Below, one piece after another: positions 1 to 5,875 of a stretch of 6,049 nucleotides of DNA (its first letter is position 1; every line of letters begins with the position of its first letter). Below the pieces are notes generated by a model. It was not told the DNA's origin. It made no database searches and saw only the letters and a program-made list of their open reading frames with translations. Source of the DNA: Planctomycetaceae bacterium (GTDB lineage: Bacteria > Planctomycetota > Phycisphaerae > Phycisphaerales > SM1A02); contig NYVB01000170.1 in assembly GCA_002684315.1 (NCBI GenBank), forward strand, positions 1 through 6,049. Reading direction: 5' to 3'. The position numbers and the translations under genes were made by a program.

Positions 1-3000
1 CCGCACTCGCCGGCTTCAGTCTTCAGAACATCATCAGGACAGCCATCCAGGCAATCGAGCGTGCCGTCGAGATCCGGATCGGTGTCGGCGAAACCGCATC
101 CGCACTCGCCGGGCTCAGTCTTCAAGACGTCTTCAGGACAGCCATCGACGCAGTCGGGGAGACCATCGGTATCGGTGTCGAGATCTTCAACTCCGCAACC
201 GCAGTCACCGGCGACCGACTTCAGTGGGTCGATCGGGCATTCATCGACGCAATCAGGCGAGCCGTCATCATCGGTGTCGGTTTCAGGAACAAAGCAGCCG
301 CACGTCTCGGGGTCGATCTTGGTCGAGTCGAATGGACAGAGATCGATGCAATTGGCGGTTCCGTCACCATCGGAATCGATTTCCGGGATCTGGCAACCAC
401 ACTCTCCCGTGAGAATCTTGAGTGGGTCGTTGGGACATTCGTCAAGACAATCGGACGTGCCATCTGAGTCCGAATCCACGTCGGAGACACCACAACCACA
501 AAGACCTGCAAGCGTCTTAAGCGGATCATCCGGACACTCATCGAGGCAATCGGCCGTGCCATCCTGGTCGGTGTCCGTTTCCGGGACCCCACAGCCGCAC
601 ACGCCTTCGAGCATCTTGAAGGGATCTTCAGGGCATTCATCGAGGCAATCGGGAATCGAATCCAGATCGGTGTCGATCTCGGACACGGAACACCCGCAGT
701 CACCTTCGGTGGTCTTGTCGGGATCATCAGGACAGTCATCGTTGCAGTCGAACGTGCCGTCGCCGTCACTGTCGGTTTCGGACACGCCGCACCCACAGGT
801 GCCCGGAGCGATCTTCGCCGAATCATCGGGACAGGCGTCGTTGCAATCAAGCGTCCCATCACCGTCGCTGTCGGTCTCGGACACGCCGCACCCACAGGTG
901 CCCGGAGCGATCTTCGCCGCATCATCGGGACAACCATCAAGGCAGTCGGCGGTGCCGTCGGAATCCGTGTCGGTGTCGGAAACACCGCAGCCACAATCGC
1001 CGGGCTGGATCTTCAAGAGGTCCTCGGGACATCCATCGAGGCAATCGGCCGTGCCATCGGAGTCGGTGTCGGTGTCGGAAACACCGCACCCGCACGCGCC
1101 CGCTTCGGTCTTCAAGGCATCATCAGGGCACGCATCAAGACAGTCGGCGGTGCCGTCGGAGTCCGTGTCGGTGTCGGCAACCCCGCAACCACACGCGCCA
1201 GGCAGGATCTTGTTGGGATCGTCGGGACATTGATCGTCACACTCGAAGGTTCCATCACCATCGGGGTCGAGGTCCTCGAATCCGCATCCGCAGACTCCCG
1301 ACACGATCTTGAGCGGATCGAGCGGACAACCGTCGACGCAGTCGAGGGTCCCGTCGCCATCGGTGTCATCCTCAGCGACCAGGCAACCACATTCACCGGC
1401 GAGAATCTTCGCCGCATCGGTGGGACAGTCGTCGTTGCAATCGAGCGTTCCATCGTCATCGGTGTCGGCATCCGACACACCGCATCCGCAGACCCCTGCG
1501 AGGATCTTGCCGACGTCGTCAGGACACTCATCGTTGCAATCGGGGGTGCCGTCGGCATCGGAATCCGCCTCGGCCACACCGCATCCGCAGATGCCCGCGA
1601 GGATCTTGTCGGGATCGTCGGGACAGTCATCGTTGCAATCAAACGTTCCGTCAAGATCCGTATCGATGTCGGCGAGACCACACCCACAGATTCCGGGAAC
1701 GGTCTTCTCGGGATCATCAGGACATTGGTCCTCGCAGTCAGGCTGACCATCCCCGTTGAAATCCTCTTCGGAGACGCCGCAGCCGCACACGCCGGGATCG
1801 ATCTTGTTCGGGTCGGCGGGACAGGCATCGATGCAATCGGGGGTGCCGTCGGCATCGGCGTCGATCTCGGAGACACCGCACCCGCAGGACCCAGCGACGG
1901 ACTTGGCGGGATCATTCACACATTCATCGAGGCAGTCGGGAACACCATCGAAATCAGTGTCGATCTCGGAGACACCGCAACCACACGCGCCCAGGGAGAT
2001 CTTCGTCGGATCATCCGGACAGTTATCGATGCAATCCGGCGCACCGTCCGAGTCACTGTCGGTCTCGGGGATGGAACATCCACAGAATCCGGGCTGAGTC
2101 TTTTCGGCATCGAAGGGACAGGAATCGATGCAGTTGGGTGACCCATCACCGTCGGAATCAATGTCTGGAATACCGCAGCCGCAGATGCCGGGCTCGGTCT
2201 TGTTGGGATCGAAAGGACAGCTTTCGTTGCAATCAAGAGTGCCGTCCTGGTCGGTGTCGATGTCCACGATGCCACAGCCACAGAAACCAGGCGAGGTTTT
2301 CGCGGGATCAAGCGGGCACCCATCGATGCAATCGGGGAATGAGTCACCATCGGTGTCGATGTCCAGGACCTCGCAACCACAGGCGCCGGGTTGGATCTTG
2401 TTGACGTTGTCGGGGCACCCGTCAACACAATCAGGAATTCCGTCACCATCGGTGTCCAGTTCGTCCAGGCCACAGCCACAGAAAAGTGGATCGGATTTCA
2501 GGGGGTCGTCGGGACAATCATCCACGCAGTCGAAGGCGCCGTCACCGTCGGAATCGAGGTCGAGCAGACCGCACCCACAACCGCCGGGTTCGGTCTTGTT
2601 CTGGTCGAATGGACAGTCATCGAAGCAGTCGAGGGTGCCGTCCTCGTCGAAGTCGGAATCGAGCACGCCACACCCACAGAGGCCGGCCTCGACCTTGTTT
2701 GGATCGGCAGGGCAGCCGTCGAGGCAGTCAAGAACGCCATCACCATCGATGTCGCTGTCCGCCGTTCCGCAGCCGCACAGCCCCGCTTCGCTCTTCAAAG
2801 GATCATCTTCACAGCCATCGATGCAGTCGGAGACGCCATCACCATCGGAGTCGACGTCTTCTTCGCCAACGCATTGGTCGCATCCATCCGGGACGCCGTC
2901 GAGATCTTCGTCGATGGCATCATTGAAACCGGGACAGATGTCGTCACAGTTCAGAACACCATCGTCATCCGCATCGCCTTCGGCGAAGTCGCAGCCACAG

Positions 3001-5408
3001 ACGCCGGGTTCGATCTTCTCGGAATTCAGTGGGCACAGGTCGTCACAGTCGAGCGTGCCATCACCGTCGGAATCAGCATCGGAAAGACCGCACCCGCAGA
3101 GGCCGGGAGAGACCTTGTTAGGATCATCGATGCAGTCATCGTCACAATCCGCGGTCCCATCACCATCAGTGTCGAGCTCGGAAACACCACAGCCACACTG
3201 ACCAGCGTCGACCTTGGCGGAATCATCGGGGCAGTCATCACAGGCATCGATGACGCCGTCGAAATCTCTGTCGAGGTCGCAGGCATCATCAAGACCGTTT
3301 CCGTCACAATCTCCGGACTCACGCTTGACGACCAGCTCGATGCGCCAGCCTGCGAGCACACCGGGGTTGTCTTCGGCCTCATCGGAAATCTTGAGCGTCC
3401 ATGTGCCGGAGCCGTTTCGACCGGCGAAGATGGGTGACATCAGCTGTTTGGGAACCATGCTGAAGTCGTTTCGGAGATCCTGAGTGGCATCACTGAATGG
3501 AGCACTAGGACAGAAATTGCGTTGCCCATCATCTCTGAAGCGGAAGATGCCATTGAAATGCCATGTCGAGCCGCAGTCATCCGAGATGAGCGCGGTACGC
3601 TGCTGGGCGTTTTCATCGAGATGGAAGAGCTCGATCTTGAGTTCTTCGGCCCAGGTCTGCTGGATGTCGTCGATGTAGAGCCTGACCTCGACGATTTCGC
3701 CGACGGTCGAAGGAACGTCGATCACGCTGATGAAGGATCCGAAACCGTCGGGGATCACTCCGCCGTCGCCACTCATCCTGATGATGCGCTGATCACATTC
3801 GACCGCCTGGCATTCGTCGGGGATGCCATCGTTGTTGTCGTCTTCACTGAGTTCGAGTTCGATGTCGAGAGCATCATCGATGTCGTTGCCGTTGCAATCG
3901 ATGTCGAAAGGCAGTGCATCTCTGAGTTCGTTGATGTCGGAGAGACTGATCACACCGTCGAGATCGAAGTCCGCCACGGCGCAGGGATCATCCGGCGTGA
4001 CTTCGGAGCCGAGGCATTCCAGAGCGAGCGCGAGATCCGAGGAATCGAGATCGTTGTCGCCGTCCATGTCGAAATCACGTCGGCCGAGAGAACCGAGGAA
4101 ATCGACGAGCTGCACTTGTTCCTCAGGCAGAAGATCATCGAAGAAATTACGACGAGAGCGGTTTGCTTCGCCTCGATGGTCGTCGATGACCTCGGAGATG
4201 CGATCGAAGAACGAAGGTGATGCAGCACGCCCGTCGTGAAGCAACCGTGTTCGATTTCTCAGATTCCAGAGCGCGGGTGTGCGGAAGTGCATGTCGGATG
4301 CGATGCCATCGATAATGCGGTCGCGCAGTCGACTTCCCATGCTGTGCAGGAGCAGGTCGGTGTAAGGCTTGATCGTCTTGTCACGAAGCGCATCTTCAAG
4401 ATCAGGGTCGTCGGAAGTCACCCAACTCGGTCGATGGCAGCCGGCACAGCCGATGTCGATGAACAACTGCTCTCCGGTCATTCCGGAGGGAGGCGTCTGA
4501 GGTGGTGCCGCCATGAATCTCTGGAAGTCATTCACTCGGGCGAGGAAGGAATCCGGATTGGTGCGTGGATCGGGCAATTCCGGATCGGGTACCGTGTCGC
4601 ACGCGAAATTCGGGCCATCGGGTCCGTTGGGAAGACTCTCGAGCGGCATGAAGGGACTGGTCAGTCCGAGCTCTTCCTTGGAAGCTCCGATGGAGAAGGT
4701 GAGCACGGTCGGAGCCTGGGACTTCCATCCGAAACGACCGACTTTCTCGACTGCGCCGGGTTGCCCCACGTCTTCTCGTGGCATGACCATTCTTGCCAGG
4801 CCACGAAGACCGTCGCCGTCCAGGTCCTCGGGGTCCGCGCCCGCGATGATTTCATCCTCGGGAATCGCTTCGATCAAACCGTAGCCGAGCGTTCCGAGAG
4901 TCAGACGTGGTGTCACCACGTTGGTGAATGCAGGGACGTCTTCAGGACCACAGGCGAGGTCGACCCCGGGAATCACTTCAGACTGAAGCACCGGACCACC
5001 AAGGTGCTCCAGGGGGTCGAAGGTGTTGTCTTGAAATCGACCGAAGTTGATGACGGTGATCACACCCGCGCCACCAAGAGGCTGGGAATGACAGGCACCG
5101 CAAAAGCGTTTGTTGTAGATGGGACCGAGTCCCTGCTCGACCGTCACGGGCGTGCTGTACGCCAGCAATCCGCTCTCGAAACGAGCAAGTTCCTCGGGAG
5201 AAAGGCCGGGAAGAGGATCTCCCGCAATGGGCTGGAGTTGGCTGGAGTTGGAGTCCTGCGGTGCGGAGTTGGCTTCGGAGATGAAGAAACCCGAAAAAAC
5301 AAGAGCCACAAGCATGAGAACTCGTTCGATGAATCGGCTGATGACAGAGAGACGTCCCTGAGCTTCACTCGTCGAGAGAACGGAAGCGGATTCATATCTT
5401 TCGATCAT
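1..5408 (-). CDS. Giant secreted di-haem oxidoreductase (DHOR/DUF1111) with P domain and long TSP3-like calcium repeat array, 3' end beyond window
   Basis: A single uninterrupted minus-strand frame of 1802 codons runs from the ATG at 5406-5408 to the left edge without a stop, so the C-terminus is missing. Order of parts: signal peptide (1-49), DHOR domain (about 65-443) with haem motifs CGACH (103-107) and CAGCH (321-325), two EF-hand loops (447-458, 480-491), Asp/Asn linker (504-533), P domain (about 540-696), and 31 Cys/Asp-rich repeats (738-1801). DHOR proteins are c-type, MauG/peroxidase-like enzymes working outside the cytoplasm; the substrate here cannot be told. The rest of the protein probably serves adhesion, spacing or surface display (inference). 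The ATG is the first in the frame; an in-frame TAG lies at 5517-5519. A GTG at 5502-5504 would add 32 residues but has no support. No strong Shine-Dalgarno site is visible, only GGGG about 9 nt upstream. The neighbour upstream lies on the same strand over 450 bp away, so this gene is probably transcribed alone. Confidence 0.93.
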   Translation of the reverse strand, partial: MIERYESASVLSTSEAQGRLSVISRFIERVLMLVALVFSGFFISEANSAPQDSNSSQLQPIAGDPLPGLSPEELARFESGLLAYSTPVTVEQGLGPIYNKRFCGACHSQPLGGAGVITVINFGRFQDNTFDPLEHLGGPVLQSEVIPGVDLACGPEDVPAFTNVVTPRLTLGTLGYGLIEAIPEDEIIAGADPEDLDGDGLRGLARMVMPREDVGQPGAVEKVGRFGWKSQAPTVLTFSIGASKEELGLTSPFMPLESLPNGPDGPNFACDTVPDPELPDPRTNPDSFLARVNDFQRFMAAPPQTPPSGMTGEQLFIDIGCAGCHRPSWVTSDDPDLEDALRDKTIKPYTDLLLHSMGSRLRDRIIDGIASDMHFRTPALWNLRNRTRLLHDGRAASPSFFDRISEVIDDHRGEANRSRRNFFDDLLPEEQVQLVDFLGSLGRRDFDMDGDNDLDSSDLALALECLGSEVTPDDPCAVADFDLDGVISLSDINELRDALPFDIDCNGNDIDDALDIELELSEDDNNDGIPDECQAVECDQRIIRMSGDGGVIPDGFGSFISVIDVPSTVGEIVEVRLYIDDIQQTWAEELKIELFHLDENAQQRTALISDDCGSTWHFNGIFRFRDDGQRNFCPSAPFSDATQDLRNDFSMVPKQLMSPIFAGRNGSGTWTLKISDEAEDNPGVLAGWRIELVVKRESGDCDGNGLDDACDLDRDFDGVIDACDDCPDDSAKVDAGQCGCGVSELDTDGDGTADCDDDCIDDPNKVSPGLCGCGLSDADSDGDGTLDCDDLCPLNSEKIEPGVCGCDFAEGDADDDGVLNCDDICPGFNDAIDEDLDGVPDGCDQCVGEEDVDSDGDGVSDCIDGCEDDPLKSEAGLCGCGTADSDIDGDGVLDCLDGCPADPNKVEAGLCGCGVLDSDFDEDGTLDCFDDCPFDQNKTEPGGCGCGLLDLDSDGDGAFDCVDDCPDDPLKSDPLFCGCGLDELDTDGDGIPDCVDGCPDNVNKIQPGACGCEVLDIDTDGDSFPDCIDGCPLDPAKTSPGFCGCGIVDIDTDQDGTLDCNESCPFDPNKTEPGICGCGIPDIDSDGDGSPNCIDSCPFDAEKTQPGFCGCSIPETDSDSDGAPDCIDNCPDDPTKISLGACGCGVSEIDTDFDGVPDCLDECVNDPAKSVAGSCGCGVSEIDADADGTPDCIDACPADPNKIDPGVCGCGVSEEDFNGDGQPDCEDQCPDDPEKTVPGICGCGLADIDTDLDGTFDCNDDCPDDPDKILAGICGCGVAEADSDADGTPDCNDECPDDVGKILAGVCGCGVSDADTDDDGTLDCNDDCPTDAAKILAGECGCLVAEDDTDGDGTLDCVDGCPLDPLKIVSGVCGCGFEDLDPDGDGTFECDDQCPDDPNKILPGACGCGVADTDTDSDGTADCLDACPDDALKTEAGACGCGVSDTDTDSDGTADCLDGCPEDLLKIQPGDCGCGVSDTDTDSDGTADCLDGCPDDAAKIAPGTCGCGVSETDSDGDGTLDCNDACPDDSAKIAPGTCGCGVSETDSDGDGTFDCNDDCPDDPDKTTEGDCGCSVSEIDTDLDSIPDCLDECPEDPFKMLEGVCGCGVPETDTDQDGTADCLDECPDDPLKTLAGLCGCGVSDVDSDSDGTSDCLDECPNDPLKILTGECGCQIPEIDSDGDGTANCIDLCPFDSTKIDPETCGCFVPETDTDDDGSPDCVDECPIDPLKSVAGDCGCGVEDLDTDTDGLPDCVDGCPEDVLKTEPGECGCGFADTDPDLDGTLDCLDGCPDDVLKTEAGEC
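778..932 (-). repeat. Near-identical adjacent repeat segments (recent duplication)
   Basis: Bases 778-820 and 877-919 are identical over 43 bases at an offset of exactly one 99-bp unit. After one mismatch (821 against 920) a further 12 bases agree. The segments span the boundaries between units 24/23 and 23/22. Most other unit pairs differ at many synonymous positions, so this pair marks recent unit duplication or gene conversion. Confidence 0.85.
2778..2999 (-). repeat. Expanded irregular repeat unit (unit 3, 74 residues)
   Basis: This unit begins CGCDFAEGDADDDGV but, after its fourth cysteine, continues with PGFNDAIDEDLDGVPDGC, then DQCVGEEDVDSDGDGVSDC, before ending in the normal IDGCEDDPLKSEAGL. 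It carries eight cysteines and three Asp-rich D-x-D-G cores, but only one CGC start. The extra 41 residues look like one and a bit repeats that lack the K-x-x-x-G-x-CGCG connector. It is the only break in the strict 33-residue period within the window. Confidence 0.85.
3198..3314 (-). other. Entry segment to the repeat array
   Basis: Residues 699-737 contain DCDGNGLDDACD, then DLDRDFDGVIDACDDCPDD and the AKVDAGQ linker. This is a half-repeat: it has the calcium-type D-x-D-x-D-G core, the final C-x-x-C-P and the K-x-x-x-G linker of the array units, but lacks the leading CGCG. It reads as a transition from the linker motif to the regular 33-residue repeats. Confidence 0.7.
3321..3791 (-). other. 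P domain (proprotein convertase type)
   Basis: Residues about 540-696 have the character of the P/Homo B beta-sandwich found next to subtilisin-like proteases and in many secreted bacterial proteins. Supporting features are SVIDVPSTVGEIVEVRLYID (561-580), an ELKIELFH strand, then FAGRNGSGTWTLKISDEAED (661-680), and the closing GVLAGWRIEL (683-692). The G-x-W-x-L-x-I-x-D plus G-W-x-I-x-L pair is the family's usual signature. No protease domain is present, so it probably acts as a structural or targeting module between the redox domain and the repeat stalk. Confidence 0.8.
3810..3899 (-). other. Asp/Asn-rich 'DCNGN…GIPDEC' linker motif
   Basis: Residues 504-533 start DCNGNDIDDALDIEL and end DDNNDGIPDECQ. 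This is a degenerate copy of a motif, often written CNGNGIDDACD…DCNGNGIPDEC, that recurs in Phycisphaerae and other planctomycete secreted proteins. A second short copy (DCDGNGLDDACD) lies at residues 700-711 just before the repeat array. It probably forms small calcium-binding, disulfide-linked spacers between domains. The motif is recognised from memory of such proteins. Confidence 0.6.
3909..4076 (-). other. Dockerin type I-like EF-hand pair
   Basis: Two 12-residue calcium loops are visible in residues 445-500. Loop 1 (447-458) has Asp at positions 1, 3, 5, 9 and 12 but Asn instead of Gly at position 6. Loop 2 (480-491, DFDLDGVISLSD) has Asp at 1, 3, 5 and 12, Gly at 6 and Ser at 9, a full match. 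Each is followed by a short helix-like stretch (LALALECL; INELRDAL). The spacing of 33 residues and the Leu/Ile pattern resemble dockerin type I modules, which are common in planctomycete secreted proteins without cellulosomes. It sits directly after the DHOR domain rather than at the C-terminus. Calcium-stabilised folding is likely; a cohesin partner is not implied. Confidence 0.75.
4434..4448 (-). other. Second c-type haem attachment motif CAGCH
   Basis: Residues 321-325 read C-A-G-C-H, in the context DIG…RPSW. The 218-residue spacing from the first motif fits two separate cytochrome c-like lobes of the DHOR/CCP fold. With the first site it makes the enzyme a potential di-haem protein. Confidence 0.93.
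5088..5102 (-). other. First c-type haem attachment motif CGACH
   Basis: Residues 103-107 read C-G-A-C-H, preceded by NKRF and followed by SQP. The two cysteines would form thioether bonds to haem and His107 would be the proximal iron ligand. Its place about 55 residues after the predicted signal cleavage is usual for DHOR proteins. Confidence 0.93.
5262..5408 (-). other. Signal peptide with long n-region
   Basis: Residues 1-31 form an unusually long polar n-region ending in SRFIERVL with two arginines. A hydrophobic core follows (MLVALVFSGFFI, residues 32-43), and then SEANSA, with a plausible signal peptidase I site after Ala49 (A-x-A-like, N-S-A before P-Q). Long n-regions are common in planctomycete exported proteins. 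Export fits the c-type haem motifs, which are matured outside the cytoplasm. Met32 could be an alternative start, but it would remove the positively charged residues before the core, so Met1 is preferred. Confidence 0.75.
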
Positions 5409-5542
5409 AAAAAGCGACCCCAAATGCGTCTCAACCGCACTCGCCGAAATCCCCGTATGAAAATGTTCAGAGGTGATGACTGGTGAATTTCCCGAAGGAT
5501 CCACAAGAGAACAGCTCTACATCTTCATCTCAAAATCAGGAA

Positions 5543-5555
5543 GGGCACAGTGCCC
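5543..5555. promoter_or_regulatory. Small perfect dyad upstream of the giant gene
   Basis: GGGCAC-A-GTGCCC is a 6-bp perfect inverted repeat around one central base, about 135 bp upstream of the start codon of the giant gene. It could be an operator for a dimeric regulator. A single 13-base dyad can occur by chance and no second copy was seen, so this is a weak call. Confidence 0.2.
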
Positions 5556-5690
5556 CGCCTCAATTGAATCATCCGTTGCGGCCGAAAAAACTCGTGCCGG
5601 GAATGATCCACCTCGCAGGCCTCCTATGCCTTTGAAGTTGGTCCAGACTAGCCTCTCGTGAGGACTGATTCACCGGAGTGACAGGGCAAA

Positions 5691-5707
5691 TGTGGACTTG
5701 TGGACAA
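5691..5707 (-). promoter_or_regulatory. Tandem DnaA-box-like sites
   Basis: On the minus strand TTGTCCACA (5699-5707) matches the DnaA-box variant used in several high-GC bacteria and differs from the E. coli consensus by one base. It is followed at an 8-bp step by AAGTCCACA (5691-5699). Two boxes alone do not make an origin, and there is no AT-rich unwinding element or dnaA/dnaN gene nearby. They may be a chance repeat or a local DnaA or other regulator site. Confidence 0.2.
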
Positions 5708-5745
5708 GGGAAATAGACCACTGTTCATAAGGTCATCAAATTGAG

Positions 5746-5868
5746 TCACTTACAGTCTTCAAATGGCGCCCCGCCAATCAAATAACGAAAAATAATCTCC
5801 TCCAGATGGCTGGAAATCTCTTTTTCGCTCGCGAGCGGATCGAAAACGGTGACGAGACCAGGACGCAT
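5746..5868 (-). CDS. Possible 40-residue small ORF, unknown function
   Basis: The ORF begins with ATG 7 bases after the stop codon of the upstream partial gene and ends in TGA at 5746-5748. Its product starts MRPGLVTVFDPLASEKEISS and ends GGAPFEDCK. No signal peptide, membrane segment or known motif is visible. The close spacing would allow translational coupling, but codon use is more AT-rich (ATT, TTT, AAA) than in the neighbouring genes and there is no ribosome binding site. It may be chance reading of 3' untranslated DNA. Confidence 0.2.
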   Translation of the reverse strand: MRPGLVTVFDPLASEKEISSHLEEIIFRYLIGGAPFEDCK

Positions 5869-5875
5869 GCGAAGA

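Larger units (their letters stand above)
6..3197 (-). repeat. 31-unit in-frame tandem array of 99-bp TSP3-like cysteine/aspartate repeats
   Basis: Residues 738-1801 comprise 31 consecutive units read leftwards from 3197. Thirty are exactly 33 residues and the third is 74. Each 33-residue unit has Cys at positions 1, 3, 18 and 22 (C-x-C-x14-C-x3-C), usually Gly at 2 and 4, an Asp cluster at about 10-16 with D-x-D-G, then D-C, a C-P-x-D turn and a conserved Lys at 28 before a P/A-G linker. A typical unit begins CGCGVSETDSDGDGT. The Asp pattern resembles thrombospondin type 3 calcium repeats. Seven units replace the second CG glycine (CGCD, CGCE, CGCS twice, CGCL, CGCQ, CGCF). The array holds 128 cysteines by my count and continues past the window edge. 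It is probably an acidic, disulfide-bonded extracellular stalk. Confidence 0.93.
4080..5216 (-). other. DHOR (DUF1111) di-haem oxidoreductase domain
   Basis: Residues about 65-443 match the DHOR family (putative di-haem peroxidase / 'thiol oxidoreductase', relative of bacterial cytochrome c peroxidase and MauG). Visible hallmarks in order: GLGPIYNKRFCGACH with the first haem site; GYGLIEAIPEDEI followed by ADPEDLDGDGLRG; VGRFGWKSQAPT; FMAAPP; GCAGCHRP with the second haem site; PYTDLLLHSMG; RTPALWNLRNRTRLLHDGRA; HRGEA in place of the frequent HGGEA; and a closing EEQVQLVDFLGSLGRR. His107 and His325 are the expected proximal haem ligands. His355, Met358 and His391 are candidates for distal or structural roles. 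The domain appears complete and of usual length. The family assignment is strong, but the physiological substrate is unknown for most members. Confidence 0.92.
5409..5745. other. Non-coding upstream region of the giant gene
   Basis: These 337 bases separate the giant gene's ATG from the small ORF upstream. No ORF here on either strand looks like a real gene; the plus-strand frame 5473..5661 has low-complexity, unrecognisable coding content. The promoter and 5' leader of the giant gene should lie here, but no convincing -35/-10 pair could be picked. Two small structured sites are listed separately. Confidence 0.6.

Noticed and set aside
61..1233. 390-codon plus-strand ORF rich in Ser, Pro and Gln with 33-residue periodicity
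   Set aside because: It is the antisense reading of the minus-strand repeat array, which has clear domain logic, conserved Cys/Asp spacing and a continuous frame with a haem enzyme.
1..3197. CRISPR array
   Set aside because: The period is 99 bp, the units are coding and in frame throughout, and there are no short identical repeats separated by unique spacers.
1230..3437. Plus-strand frames of 303 and 348 codons rich in Val, Ile and Gly
   Set aside because: They are also periodic shadows of the repeat units; they have no recognisable domain and lie wholly opposite the real gene.
5144..5395. 83-codon minus-strand ORF starting near the giant gene's start
   Set aside because: It is a different frame over the signal peptide and DHOR start; only the frame from 5408 yields the signal peptide and the CGACH motif.
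4236..5486. 416-codon plus-strand ORF opposite the DHOR domain
   Set aside because: The minus strand carries unmistakable DHOR motifs over the same bases; the plus-strand product has no known motif.
5502..5504. In-frame GTG as an upstream start of the giant gene
   Set aside because: It adds 32 residues of no recognisable character and lacks a ribosome binding site; the ATG at 5406-5408 gives a plausible exported protein.
5826..5837. Perfect palindrome CGCTCGCGAGCG flanked by T5 and A-rich bases, considered as a terminator
   Set aside because: On neither strand does a T-run follow the stem on its 3' side, and a 12-base palindrome with no loop makes a poor hairpin.
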